From assembly GCF_003852425.1 (NCBI RefSeq), contig NZ_QAJN01000001.1, positions 447,987 to 511,986 of the forward strand: DNA of 64,000 bases, read 5' to 3'. Below, one piece after another: positions 38,407 through 47,098 of this stretch. The first letter of the stretch is position 1. The number at the start of each line of letters is the position of its first letter. The position numbers were made by a program, and so were the translations under genes. The stretch is from Paucibacter sp. KBW04. Its GTDB lineage: Bacteria > Pseudomonadota > Gammaproteobacteria > Burkholderiales > Burkholderiaceae_C. The notes under the pieces are model-generated. The model saw only the letters and a program-made list of their open reading frames with translations, ran no database searches and was not told the DNA's origin.

Positions 38407-38432
38407 AAAAAACCGGCCTCGGCCGGTTTTTT
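38407..38432. terminator. Bidirectional terminator between sodB and the DUF192 gene
   Basis: AAAAAACCGGCC / GGCCGGTTTTTT with a 2-base gap: a perfect 12-bp palindrome between convergent genes. Confidence 0.95.
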
Positions 38433-38448
38433 CATTTGTGGCCCTCAC

Positions 38449-38910
38449 TTATTGCGGCCACGGGCCGCCGCGCAACTGGCTGCCCGCCTTGATGCCGCGT
38501 TTGGCAAACCAGCCCTGATTCATCTCCAGGGCATAACGCACCGGCTTGGCGGAGCATTTGGATTGCTCCGACATCGGTTTCATGTCGGCCATATTGACCA
38601 CCGTGCCGTCGTCCGCCACAAAGGCGATCGACAGCGGGATCAAGGTGTTCTTCATCCAGAAACACTGTAGATGGGCTTCCTCAAACACGAACAGCATGCC
38701 CTCGTTCTGAGGCAGCTGGGCCCTGTGCATCAGGCCGATCTGGCGTTGCTCAAAGGTCTTTGCCACCTCGGCCTTGATCAGATGCATGCCGGCCCTGAGT
38801 TGGGTGCTGGGCAGTTGCTGGGCCTGAGCCGGACTGGCCGCCTGCGCGAAGCTCGTTCCGGCTGCCGCACAGCAGCTAAGCAACAGGGCGGCAAAAATCA
38901 TTTTTAGCAT
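38449..38910 (-). CDS. DUF192 family exported protein
   Basis: 153 residues with a signal sequence (MIFAALLLSCCAAAGTSFAQA) and a DUF192 domain: VAKTFEQRQIGLMHRAQLPQNEGMLFVFE, CFWMKNTLIPLSIAFV and EMNQGWFAKRGIKAGSQ. The Cys-Trp-Met-Lys-Asn-Thr motif is the family core. Function is unknown. It is divergent from ccoI, and the FNR-box-like site at 38918-38931 lies 8 bases upstream of its start, so it may be oxygen-controlled too. Confidence 0.88.
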   Translation of the reverse strand: MLKMIFAALLLSCCAAAGTSFAQAASPAQAQQLPSTQLRAGMHLIKAEVAKTFEQRQIGLMHRAQLPQNEGMLFVFEEAHLQCFWMKNTLIPLSIAFVADDGTVVNMADMKPMSEQSKCSAKPVRYALEMNQGWFAKRGIKAGSQLRGGPWPQ

Positions 38911-38917
38911 GGCGGTC

Positions 38918-38931
38918 TTGATCTATATCAT
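38918..38931. promoter_or_regulatory. FNR-box-like site before ccoI
   Basis: TTGAT-CTAT-ATCAT matches the FNR consensus TTGATNNNNATCAA at nine of ten fixed positions. It lies between divergent DUF192 and ccoI genes. The Fnr-type regulator encoded at 47.1-47.8 kb would be the reader. Confidence 0.65.
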
Positions 38932-39002
38932 GGGCCCAGTCCGCGGGCTCGCCTAGATTATGGTGCCTGGGGCGTCTTCCATGCCTTGGGGCCACCACAC
39001 GC

Positions 39003-41309
39003 ATGATGACCACCGCTCCTTCGCTTTCTACTCCTCTGGCCGCCGGTCTGGCGCTGGATGATCCCTTGTTGCTGAGCCCCTTCACCCGTTGGATAGGCCC
39101 CCGGGGGGAGGTGCTGGCCGAGCCCGGCCCGGCCGCTCTTGCCGAGTCTCAGTTCCAGCTCTCCGGCCTGCATTGCGCGGCCTGTGCGGGCATCATCGAG
39201 CGGGCTCTGAGTGCGGTGCCCGGCGTGGCTGGCGCCACCGTCAACGCCGCCAGTGCTCGGCTCAAGCTGCGTTGGGACCCCAGCCGCAGCAGTCTGGCAG
39301 ATGTGATCGCTGCCATCGAACGTGCGGGTTATGGAGCCGCGCCCGACACGGCCGCACCGGCGCGGGTCTTGCGGGAGAAGGAGCACAGGCAGGCCATGTG
39401 GCGGCTCTTTGTCGCGGCCTTTCTGATGATGCAGGTGATGATGATGGCCGCGCCTGCCTATTTTGCTGCGCCCGGAGATCTGAGCCCTGATCTGGACCGC
39501 CTGCTGCAATGGGCCAGCTGGGTGATGAGCTTGCCAGTGCTTTTGTTCTCGGCCGGCCCCTTCTTCAAGAGTGCGTTTCAGCAGCTCAAGGCGCGCCGTC
39601 TGGGCATGGATGTGCCGGTGGCGCTGGGGATGGCGGTTACGTTCATCGCCAGCAGTGGCGCCTTGTTTGAGCCCGGCGGTATTTTTGGTCACGAGGTCTA
39701 TTTCGACTCCCTGACCATGTTCGTCACCTTTTTGTTGGCCGGGCGCTTTCTGGAGTTGCGCGCCCGCCACCGGGCCGCGGTGACGCTGGAGCGCGCCAGC
39801 GCAGAGCTGCCCGAGACGGTAGAGCGCTTGGAGGCGGATGGGCGCAGCAGCCAGGTGGCGCCGGCCCGTTTGGCCGTGGGTGACCGGGTGCGGGTGTGTG
39901 CGGGTCAGGCTTTCCCGGCCGATGGTGTGGTGGAGAGCGGCAGCAGTGCGGCCAATGAGGCCTTGCTGAGCGGTGAGTCCGAGCCCGTGCCCAAGAATCA
40001 GGGTGACGAGGTGGTGGCCGCCAGCATGAATCTGCAGGCGCCGGTGGTGATGCGGGTTTTGCGCGTGGGGGCCGACACCCGCCATGAGGGCATCAAGCGC
40101 CTGATGAGCGAGGCCATGACGCAGCGGCCGGCCGCCATGCTGTTTGCTGATCGTTTTGCCGCCTTCTTTCTTTGGGCCGTGCTCTTGTTGGCGGCCTTTG
40201 GGGCGGCCTTGTGGAGTTGGCTGGACCCGTCCCGAGCCGTCTGGGTGGCCGTGTCGGTGCTGATCGTGACCTGCCCCTGCGCCCTGTCCCTGGCCACGCC
40301 GGCCTCCTGGCTGGCGGCCACCAGCGCCTTGGCCAAGCGTGGGCTCTTGCTGGTGCGCCTGGATCTGCTGGAGTCGCTGTGCCGCATCGACACCGTGGTG
40401 CTGGACAAGACCGGCACCCTGACCGAGGACCGCATGGAGTTGCTGCAGTCTTGGGTTGAGGGGGCGCCTGCCGAGCGCCAAGCGGCCTTGCTGGCCCAAG
40501 CGCGCAGTTTGGCGCGGCATTCCCAACACCCTTTTTCCCGGGCCTTGGCGGGCGATGCTTCGCAAGCCCATGCGACCGAGTGGCTGGAGGTGCAGGAGTT
40601 TGCGGGCCTAGGCTTGCAGGCCCGCGACGCCCAGGGTCAGGTCTTGCGCCTGGGGCGGCCGGATTGGGTTCAGCAACAAGCAACAGCGTCGGCTTCAGCT
40701 GCAGCCATGGGCCTGAACTCACAGCTGTGTTTTGGCGGCGCACAGGGCTTTTTGCATCTGCGCTTTGGGGAGGTTTTGCGGGCCGATGCCCGCGAGGCCG
40801 TGGCGCGCCTGCATGCCCTGGGTCTGCATACCGTGCTGCTTTCCGGCGATGCGCAGGAGCGGGTGGCGCGGCTGGCGGCCGAGGCGGGCATTCAAAGCGC
40901 TCAGGGCGGCGCCAATCCGGATACCAAGCTGGCGGCGGTGGCAGCCTTGCAAGCGCAAGGGCACTGTGTGCTGATGGTGGGCGATGGCATCAATGATGCG
41001 CCGGTGCTGGCGCGTGCCGATGCCAGCGTGGTGATGGGGCAGGGCGCCATGTTGGCCCGGGCCTCGGCCGATGCCTTGCTGCTGTCGGGCCGGCTGTCGG
41101 ATCTGGCCGCGGCGCGTGAGCTGGCCTTGCGCACCAAACGCGTCATACGCCAAAACCTGGCCTGGTCGGCGGTCTATAACTTTGCCTGCATCCCGTTGGC
41201 TCTGGCGGGCTTCTTGCCGCCCTGGGCGGCAGGTTTGGGCATGGCCGCCAGTTCTGTTTTCGTGGTTCTGAATGCGCAACGCCTGGCTCTTCCGGCCAAG
41301 GCGTCCTGA
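39003..41309 (+). CDS. ccoI: Copper-transporting P1B-type ATPase for cbb3 oxidase assembly (CcoI/FixI)
   Basis: Copper-exporting ATPase that supplies CuB of the cbb3 oxidase. 768 residues. N-terminal heavy-metal domain with LHCAACAG (Cys58, Cys61); A-domain LSGESEPVPK; membrane copper site Cys424-Pro-Cys426 (VTCPCALSLATPAS); phosphorylation Asp468 in DKTGTLTED; His-Pro motif RHSQHPFSRAL; GDGINDAPVLA. Direct coupling to ccoS (2-base gap) identifies it as CcoI rather than CopA. An FNR-like site precedes it. ATG 39006 is an equal start. Confidence 0.96.
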   Translation: MMTTAPSLSTPLAAGLALDDPLLLSPFTRWIGPRGEVLAEPGPAALAESQFQLSGLHCAACAGIIERALSAVPGVAGATVNAASARLKLRWDPSRSSLADVIAAIERAGYGAAPDTAAPARVLREKEHRQAMWRLFVAAFLMMQVMMMAAPAYFAAPGDLSPDLDRLLQWASWVMSLPVLLFSAGPFFKSAFQQLKARRLGMDVPVALGMAVTFIASSGALFEPGGIFGHEVYFDSLTMFVTFLLAGRFLELRARHRAAVTLERASAELPETVERLEADGRSSQVAPARLAVGDRVRVCAGQAFPADGVVESGSSAANEALLSGESEPVPKNQGDEVVAASMNLQAPVVMRVLRVGADTRHEGIKRLMSEAMTQRPAAMLFADRFAAFFLWAVLLLAAFGAALWSWLDPSRAVWVAVSVLIVTCPCALSLATPASWLAATSALAKRGLLLVRLDLLESLCRIDTVVLDKTGTLTEDRMELLQSWVEGAPAERQAALLAQARSLARHSQHPFSRALAGDASQAHATEWLEVQEFAGLGLQARDAQGQVLRLGRPDWVQQQATASASAAAMGLNSQLCFGGAQGFLHLRFGEVLRADAREAVARLHALGLHTVLLSGDAQERVARLAAEAGIQSAQGGANPDTKLAAVAALQAQGHCVLMVGDGINDAPVLARADASVVMGQGAMLARASADALLLSGRLSDLAAARELALRTKRVIRQNLAWSAVYNFACIPLALAGFLPPWAAGLGMAASSVFVVLNAQRLALPAKAS

Positions 41310-41311
41310 CG

Positions 41312-41518
41312 ATGGATATCTTGTATTTGCTAATCCCTCTTTCGGTCCTGCTGGTGCTGATGATTGTGGGTGTTTTTGGTTGGGCAATAAACAACGGTCA
41401 GCTGGACGATTTGGAGCGTGAAGGGGGGCGAATCCTGGAAGAAGCATCGGGGGTTGATGAAGGTCAATCCCCTCCCAGTGACGCTCGCGAAGAATCGCGC
41501 ACGTTAAGTCAGCGTTAA
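41312..41518 (+). CDS. ccoS: cbb3-type oxidase assembly protein CcoS
   Basis: 68-residue single-helix membrane protein (ILYLLIPLSVLLVLMIVGVFGWAINNGQLDDLEREG), a near-perfect CcoS pattern. Required for metal and heme insertion into CcoN. The tail is a hydrophilic extension of about 25 residues. It starts 2 bases after ccoI and ends inside a direct repeat that may belong to the ccoN promoter. Confidence 0.93.
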   Translation: MDILYLLIPLSVLLVLMIVGVFGWAINNGQLDDLEREGGRILEEASGVDEGQSPPSDAREESRTLSQR

Positions 41519-41520
41519 GT
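41502..41520 (+). promoter_or_regulatory. Tandem CGTTAAGT repeat before ccoN
   Basis: CGTTAAGT occurs twice (41502-41509, 41513-41520), start to start 11 bases, about one helical turn. It overlaps the ccoS stop and lies 44 bases before ccoN. That geometry suits a response regulator dimer. No FNR box was found here. Confidence 0.45.
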
Positions 41521-41563
41521 TCGTTTCACATAGAAGTTCAATAAGCTGCAAGGAGCCAAAAAA

Positions 41564-43009
41564 ATGGCAAAGTCTGCTGCGCCGGTGCCAACCGGGGGCG
41601 TTTACGAGGATGGGGTGGTGCGAGCATTCGCACTCGCCGCCGTTCTTTGGGGAGTTGTGGGGATGTTGGTGGGGGTGATCATCGCCGCCCAACTGACATG
41701 GCCCGAATTGAATCTGGGCATTCCATGGCTCAGTTATGGCCGTTTGCGACCACTGCACACCAATGCGGTGATCTTCGCTTTCGGTGGCTGCTCGCTGTTC
41801 GCGACCGCCTATCACGTGGTGCAGCGCACCGGCCAGACGCGTTTGTTCGCGCCCGGCCTGGCTTGGTTCACCTTCTGGGGCTGGCAGCTGGTCATCTTGT
41901 CCGCAGCCATCACCTTGCCCCTGGGTCTGACCAGCGGCAAGGAATATGCCGAGCTGGAATGGCCCATCGACATCTTGATCACCCTGGTGTGGGTTTCCTA
42001 CGCCGTGGTGTTCTTCGGTACCGTCGGCACCCGCAAGGTCAAGCACATCTATGTGGCCAACTGGTTCTTCGGCGCCTTCATCATCGCCGTGGCCTTGCTG
42101 CACCTGGTCAATAGCGCGGCCATCCCCGTCTCGCTGTTCAAGAGCTACTCGGCCTATGCCGGCGTGCAAGACGCGATGGTGCAATGGTGGTACGGCCACA
42201 ATGCCGTGGGCTTCTTCCTGACCGCTGGCTTCCTGGGCATGATGTACTACTACATCCCCAAGCAAGCAGGCCGCCCGGTTTACAGCTACCGCCTGTCCAT
42301 CGTCCACTTCTGGGCGCTGATCTTCACCTATATGTGGGCAGGCCCGCACCATCTGCACTACACCGCGCTGCCCGACTGGGCGCAATCGGTGGGCATGGTG
42401 TTCTCCCTGGTTCTGCTGGCTCCCAGCTGGGGCGGCATGATCAACGGCATCATGACCCTGTCGGGTGCCTGGCATAAGCTGCGTGACGACCCGATCCTGA
42501 AGTTCCTGATCGTGTCCCTGTCCTTCTACGGCATGTCGACCTTCGAAGGTCCGATGATGTCCATCAAGACGGTCAATGCGCTGAGCCACTACACCGACTG
42601 GACCGTGGGCCATGTGCACTCCGGTGCCCTGGGTTGGGTGGGTCTAATCTCCATGGGCTCGCTGTATCACCTGATCCCGCGCATGTTCGGCCGCACCGAG
42701 ATGTACTCCAAGAAGGCCATCGAGCTGCACTTCTGGGTGGCGACCCTGGGCATCGTGCTCTACATCGCCGCGATGTGGATTGCCGGTGTGATGCAAGGTC
42801 TGATGTGGCGCGCAGTCAATCCTGACGGCAGCCTGGTCTACACCTTTGTCGAGAGCGTCAAGGCGACCTTCCCGTTCTATGTGGTCCGTCTGCTGGGTGG
42901 CTTGCTCTACCTGGGCGGCATGTTGATCATGGCTTGGAACGTGGTGAAGACGGTGCAAGTGGGTCGTGCCGAACCGGTGCGTATTCCTGCTGTCCTGGCT
43001 CACGCCTGA
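41564..43009 (+). CDS. ccoN: cbb3-type cytochrome c oxidase subunit I
   Basis: Catalytic heme-copper subunit of the high-affinity oxidase, 481 residues, about 12 membrane helices. Ligand segments: [15 protein letters not shown] (low-spin heme), [11 protein letters not shown] (CuB His) with MMYYYIPK after it, [13 protein letters not shown] (CuB His pair) and [17 protein letters not shown] (heme ligands). AAGGAG site before ATG. First of the ccoNOQP genes. Confidence 0.98.
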   Translation: MAKSAAPVPTGGVYEDGVVRAFALAAVLWGVVGMLVGVIIAAQLTWPELNLGIPWLSYGRLRPLHTNAVIFAFGGCSLFATAYHVVQRTGQTRLFAPGLAWFTFWGWQLVILSAAITLPLGLTSGKEYAELEWPIDILITLVWVSYAVVFFGTVGTRKVKHIYVANWFFGAFIIAVALLHLVNSAAIPVSLFKSYSAYAGVQDAMVQWWYGHNAVGFFLTAGFLGMMYYYIPKQAGRPVYSYRLSIVHFWALIFTYMWAGPHHLHYTALPDWAQSVGMVFSLVLLAPSWGGMINGIMTLSGAWHKLRDDPILKFLIVSLSFYGMSTFEGPMMSIKTVNALSHYTDWTVGHVHSGALGWVGLISMGSLYHLIPRMFGRTEMYSKKAIELHFWVATLGIVLYIAAMWIAGVMQGLMWRAVNPDGSLVYTFVESVKATFPFYVVRLLGGLLYLGGMLIMAWNVVKTVQVGRAEPVRIPAVLAHA

Positions 43010-43027
43010 TCAAGGAGAAAAAACAAA

Positions 43028-43651
43028 ATGGCAACGACAGAACACAAGACCAGCGGTCACGAGAAGATCGAGACCAGCAACTTCTTGATGATTGTGCTGG
43101 TGCTGCTCACGGTCATCGTCGGCGGTGCCGTCGAGATCGTGCCGCTGTTCTTCCAGCGCTCCACCACCGAAGCTGTGGCTGGGCTCAAGCCTTACACCCC
43201 GCTGCAGCTGGCCGGCCGTGACGTCTACATCCGCGAGGGCTGCTACAACTGCCACTCGCAGATGGTGCGTCCCTTCCGCTCGGAAACTCTGCGCTACGGC
43301 CACTACTCCACCGCCGGTGAGTTTGTGTACGACCACCCCTTCCAATGGGGTAGCAAGCGCACGGGTCCCGACCTGCACCGGGTGGGTGGCAAGTACAGCG
43401 ACGAATGGCATCGCATCCACCTGACCCAGCCGCGCGATCTGGTGCCCGAGTCCAATATGCCTGCCTACCCCTGGTTGGCCAAGGCTCAGCTGGATCCGGC
43501 CGAGTTGGCACCCAAGATGCGCGCTCTGCGTACGGTTGGCGTGCCTTACCAGGATGCCGAGATCGCAGCCGCGGCCGAAGAGGTCAAGGGCCATTCGGAG
43601 CTGGATGCCGTGGTGGCTTATCTGCAGGTGCTTGGCACCGCGGTGAAGTAA
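43028..43651 (+). CDS. ccoO: cbb3-type cytochrome c oxidase subunit II (mono-heme)
   Basis: 207 residues, N-terminal membrane anchor ([25 protein letters not shown]) and a periplasmic cytochrome c domain with heme site [15 protein letters not shown]; the distal Met is probably in [12 protein letters not shown]. Electron relay from CcoP to CcoN. AAGGAG site, 18 bases after ccoN. Confidence 0.97.
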   Translation: MATTEHKTSGHEKIETSNFLMIVLVLLTVIVGGAVEIVPLFFQRSTTEAVAGLKPYTPLQLAGRDVYIREGCYNCHSQMVRPFRSETLRYGHYSTAGEFVYDHPFQWGSKRTGPDLHRVGGKYSDEWHRIHLTQPRDLVPESNMPAYPWLAKAQLDPAELAPKMRALRTVGVPYQDAEIAAAAEEVKGHSELDAVVAYLQVLGTAVK

Positions 43652-43668
43652 TCGAAAGGGCAAGCCCT

Positions 43669-43824
43669 ATGGACATCAATATCTTGCGCAGCGTCGTGAC
43701 GCTCGTATCGATGCTGGTTTTTCTCTTGATCGTCGGCTGGGCCTATTCCAGCCGTAACAAAGCGAGCTTTGACGAGCAGGCCCAGTTGCCGCTCGAAGAC
43801 GAAGTGAGCGGGAGGCCTCAATGA
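43669..43824 (+). CDS. ccoQ: cbb3-type oxidase subunit CcoQ
   Basis: 51-residue single-helix protein (MDINILRSVVTLVSMLVFLLIVGWAYS, then a short acidic tail). Stabilises the oxidase. Its ATG at 43669 and the ATGA overlap with ccoP give clear borders. Confidence 0.93.
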   Translation: MDINILRSVVTLVSMLVFLLIVGWAYSSRNKASFDEQAQLPLEDEVSGRPQ

Positions 43825-44738
43825 GTGACTTTTTCTCGAATGGGTGGTCCCTGTTCGTGGCCATCGCCACGGTGGGTGGCCTGGTGTTCTGCCTGGTTTT
43901 GCTGGGCGTAGCCGCGCGCCATCGGGTGATGGCCAATGACAACAGCACCGGCCACACCTGGGACGAAGACCTGCGTGAAATGAACAATCCGCTACCGCGC
44001 TGGTGGGCGATTTTGTTCGTGCTGACGGTGATTTTCGCCGGCATCTATCTGGCCATGTATCCGGGTCTGGGCAAGAACCCCGGCAGCCTGGGCTGGAGCA
44101 GTGCGGGCGAGTACCAGAAGGAGCAGGCCGAGGCGCACAAGGCCATGAGCGCGATCTACGCCAAGTTCAACGGCAAGACCGCTGAGCAATTGGCGCAGGA
44201 GCCCGAGGCCATGGCCATCGGCGAGCGTCTGTTCGCCAATAACTGCGCGGTCTGCCACGGCTCTGACGGCAAGGGCAGCAAGGGCTTCCCCAATCTGACC
44301 GATAACGACTGGCTCTACGGTGGCTCGCACGAGACCATTGTTCAGACCATCACCAACGGTCGCAACGGTGTGATGCCTCCCATGGCTGCGGCCGTGGGAA
44401 CGCCTGACGATGTGCGCAATGTGGCCAACTATGTGCTGAGCCTGTCGGGCAGCGCGCATAACGCCATCGCTGCGCAGCTGGGCAAGCCCAAGTTCGCGGT
44501 GTGCGCCGCTTGTCACGGTGCGGACGGCAAGGGCAATCAAGCCCTGGGCGCGCCCAATCTGACCGACAAGATCTGGCTGCATGGCTGGGGTGAAGATGCA
44601 GTGATTGCCATGATCAATAACGGCAAGAACAATCTGATGCCCGCACAGAACACCCGTCTGAGCCCCGAGCAGATCCAGGTGGTCGGTGCTTATGTCTGGA
44701 ATCTGTCTCACGGCGCCGCCGCCGTCGCTGCCAAGTAA
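43821..44738 (+). CDS. ccoP: cbb3-type cytochrome c oxidase subunit III (di-heme)
   Basis: 305 residues. Two N-terminal membrane helices (SLFVAIATVGGLVFCLVLLGVA; WWAILFVLTVIFAGIYLAM), then two cytochrome c domains with heme sites CAVCHGSDG and CAACHGADG and Met ligands in GVMPPMAA and NLMPAQN. Accepts electrons from cytochrome c. Four-base ATGA overlap with ccoQ. Confidence 0.97.
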   Translation: MSDFFSNGWSLFVAIATVGGLVFCLVLLGVAARHRVMANDNSTGHTWDEDLREMNNPLPRWWAILFVLTVIFAGIYLAMYPGLGKNPGSLGWSSAGEYQKEQAEAHKAMSAIYAKFNGKTAEQLAQEPEAMAIGERLFANNCAVCHGSDGKGSKGFPNLTDNDWLYGGSHETIVQTITNGRNGVMPPMAAAVGTPDDVRNVANYVLSLSGSAHNAIAAQLGKPKFAVCAACHGADGKGNQALGAPNLTDKIWLHGWGEDAVIAMINNGKNNLMPAQNTRLSPEQIQVVGAYVWNLSHGAAAVAAK

Positions 44739-44829
44739 GCGAAACAGGTGGGATCGGCCCGGCTAGGGCCTAAAGTGACGGCGCGGCCTACGGGCTGCGC
44801 TCGTCATGCAGTGAAATGCGAAGGCAAAA

Positions 44830-46317
44830 ATGAGTGTTGATACAGGTGAATCTCCGGCCAGCCCGGCGGATCAAGGCAAGTCGAACAGCGGTCGGGAGAC
44901 CGTGATCGAAATCGTTTCCCTCTATCAAGCTCAGAAGAAGATCTACCCCCGTGCCGTCAGCGGCTTGTTCGCGCGTTGGCGCTGGGGATTGGTCTATTTC
45001 ACGCAGATTCTTTTCTACGGTCTGCCCTGGCTGCAATGGAATGACAGGCAGGCCGTTCTCTTTGACCTGGCCAGCCGCCGCTTCTATATCTTCGGCCTGG
45101 TTCTCTATCCACAAGACTTCATCTACCTGACCGGGCTCTTGCTGATTTCAGCCTATGCCCTGTTCCTGTTCACCGCGGTGGCGGGGCGTTTGTGGTGTGG
45201 CTTTGCCTGCCCACAGACGGTCTATACCGAAATCTTTATGTGGATAGAGAAGCAGTTCGAGGGGGATCGCCAAGCGCGTATCAAACTCGACGCTTCTCCT
45301 TGGAGCTTCAACAAGCTGTGGCGCAAGTCTGGCAAGCAGATCAGCTGGATTGCCCTCGGCCTATGGACCGGCTTCAGCTTCGTGGGCTATTTCACCCCGA
45401 TCAAGGAGCTGTGGGCCTCGGCCTTCACCCTGGGCTTTGGCCCCTGGGAATGGTTCTGGGTCTTGTTCTACGGCTTTGCCACCTATGGCAATGCGGGCTA
45501 TATGCGGGAGCAGGTCTGCAAATACATGTGCCCTTATGCGCGCTTCCAAAGCGCTATGTTCGATAAAGACACCTTGATCATCAGCTACGACCAGGAGCGC
45601 GGCGAGCCGCGCGGATCGCGCGGCAAAAAGGTGGACGCCAAGGCGGCGGGCCTGGGCTCTTGCATCGACTGCACCTTGTGCGTGCAGGTCTGCCCGACCG
45701 GCATCGACATCCGCAAAGGCCTGCAGTACGAGTGCATCGGTTGCGCCGCCTGTGTCGATGTCTGCGACACGGTGATGGACAAGATGAGCTATCCGCGTGG
45801 CCTGATCCGTTACGACACCCAGAACGGCCTGGCCCAGCACCTGAGCCCGGCACAAAAGCTGCGCCGCATCTTCCGCCCCCGGGTCTTGGTTTACAGCACG
45901 GTCTTGGTCTTGCTGAGTACAGCCTTGCTGTCCAGCCTGTTGTTCCTGCGCAGCCCCGTCAAGCTCGATGTGGTGCGCGACCGTGGTGTCTTGTCGCGCT
46001 TGGTGGAAGACGGCTATATCGAGAACCTCTACCGCCTGCAGGTCATGAACGCAACCGAGGGTGCGCAGCGCTTTGAGTTGAATGTGGCCGGTATGGAGGG
46101 CATTCAATTGGCCAAGCCCGTCGAGTTGGATGTGGCCGCTGCCGAGGCGCGCTGGGTGACGGTGGCGGTGCGGGTGCCGCCGGAGGTGGTGGCGCGGGCC
46201 GGGGCGGGCGCTCACCCCATCGCCTTCCAGCTCACCGGCCATGCCTTGGATAAGCAAGGTGCGCAAACCAAGGCCATCGAAGTGCGCGAGAAGTCGACCT
46301 TTGTGGTTCCGCGTTGA
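44830..46317 (+). CDS. ccoG: Cytochrome c oxidase accessory protein CcoG
   Basis: 495-residue membrane iron-sulfur protein (RdxA/FixG family), linked to copper reduction for cbb3 assembly. Several membrane helices; polyferredoxin motif GRLWCGFACPQTVYTE; two [4Fe-4S] sites in CIDCTLCVQVCPTG and CIGCAACVDVCDTV; C-terminal Ig-like domain (SRLVEDGYIENLYRLQVMNAT). 91 bases after ccoP, in the same direction. Confidence 0.96.
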   Translation: MSVDTGESPASPADQGKSNSGRETVIEIVSLYQAQKKIYPRAVSGLFARWRWGLVYFTQILFYGLPWLQWNDRQAVLFDLASRRFYIFGLVLYPQDFIYLTGLLLISAYALFLFTAVAGRLWCGFACPQTVYTEIFMWIEKQFEGDRQARIKLDASPWSFNKLWRKSGKQISWIALGLWTGFSFVGYFTPIKELWASAFTLGFGPWEWFWVLFYGFATYGNAGYMREQVCKYMCPYARFQSAMFDKDTLIISYDQERGEPRGSRGKKVDAKAAGLGSCIDCTLCVQVCPTGIDIRKGLQYECIGCAACVDVCDTVMDKMSYPRGLIRYDTQNGLAQHLSPAQKLRRIFRPRVLVYSTVLVLLSTALLSSLLFLRSPVKLDVVRDRGVLSRLVEDGYIENLYRLQVMNATEGAQRFELNVAGMEGIQLAKPVELDVAAAEARWVTVAVRVPPEVVARAGAGAHPIAFQLTGHALDKQGAQTKAIEVREKSTFVVPR

Positions 46318-46421
46318 AGCAAGCTCGCAGCCCGGGTCAAGGGTCTGGCCCGATGAAAGCCGGCTTGCAAATGTGCAGAATGATTTTTAGATGAGCGCGA
46401 AGAGCGCCAGGAGAGTTGAAG

Positions 46422-46673
46422 ATGAGTCAGCAAGAAAAGCCAAAGTCCAGCGGCCCCTGGTGGCGTGAGAAGTTCATGTGGCTGGTGGTCGGCGGCCCCA
46501 GCCTGGTGGTGGTGGCCAGCTTTGCCACCCTGGCCCTGGCCCTGAATTTTCCCGACCCTGTGTTGGAAGAGCGCGTTGCTGAGGCCAGCGGCGCGGATGC
46601 CAAGGCCAAGCTGCCCACGGCCTTGGCTCCGGCACAGAAAGCCCGCAATCACGCCGCAACCGGCGGCCACTGA
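46422..46673 (+). CDS. Small FixH/CcoH-like membrane protein
   Basis: 83 residues, one membrane helix (FMWLVVGGPSLVVVASFATLALAL) after a WWREK segment, then a short polar tail. FixH/CcoH proteins, which normally follow ccoG, are about 150-170 residues with a periplasmic domain; here only the anchor and a few residues after it remain. Position and helix suggest a reduced CcoH; identity is inference. AGGAG site 6 bases before ATG 46422. Confidence 0.7.
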   Translation: MSQQEKPKSSGPWWREKFMWLVVGGPSLVVVASFATLALALNFPDPVLEERVAEASGADAKAKLPTALAPAQKARNHAATGGH

Positions 46674-46676
46674 ACC

Positions 46677-47009
46677 ATGAACGCCCAGCCCTCCAGCAAT
46701 CCAGAAGACCCCGATTTTGTTGTGCCCGAGGCACGAGCGACTTCGCGTCTGGCGCGTTGGGCCATGGCAGTGATCTGGCCCTCTTTTGTGATGGCGGGCG
46801 TGATGGAGGCGCTGGTCTTCGCGGTCGTGGACCCCAGCGATTTGACCTGGTTTGGGGCGGAGCGCATGGCCTTGTCGCGGCAGGCCATCTACACCTTGAG
46901 CTTCTTGATTTTCTGGGTGGTCTTGTCCTTGTCGTCCAGCATTAGCCTGGCCTTGGCCACGACGCCGGAGCCGGTAGAGAATGTGCGTCGCGGGCGCTGG
47001 CCGCAGTAG
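46677..47009 (+). CDS. Unrecognised membrane protein in the cco locus
   Basis: 110 residues, two or three membrane helices (ARWAMAVIWPSFVMAGVMEALVFAVV; AIYTLSFLIFWVVLSLSSSISLAL) and a basic Arg-rich end. I do not know the family. It starts 3 bases after the CcoH-like gene and ends just before the terminator at 47031, so it is the last gene of the ccoG unit and may take part in oxidase assembly. Confidence 0.75.
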   Translation: MNAQPSSNPEDPDFVVPEARATSRLARWAMAVIWPSFVMAGVMEALVFAVVDPSDLTWFGAERMALSRQAIYTLSFLIFWVVLSLSSSISLALATTPEPVENVRRGRWPQ

Positions 47010-47030
47010 GGCGGAGCGACCGAGGGCGTA

Positions 47031-47063
47031 AAAAAACCAAGCACGCTGGCTTGGTTTTTTTTT
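47031..47063. terminator. Bidirectional terminator between the cco locus and fnr
   Basis: AAAAAACCAAGC / GCTTGGTTTTTT around a 6-base loop, nine T in all, between convergent genes. Confidence 0.93.
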
Positions 47064-47098
47064 CGAGTGGGCCGCTTGTGGCCTGTTGACTTGGCGGC

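Noticed and set aside
38958-40571. Open frame of 537 codons antisense to ccoI
   Set aside because: Gln/Gly/His/Arg-rich shadow composition; the sense ccoI frame has all P-type ATPase motifs.
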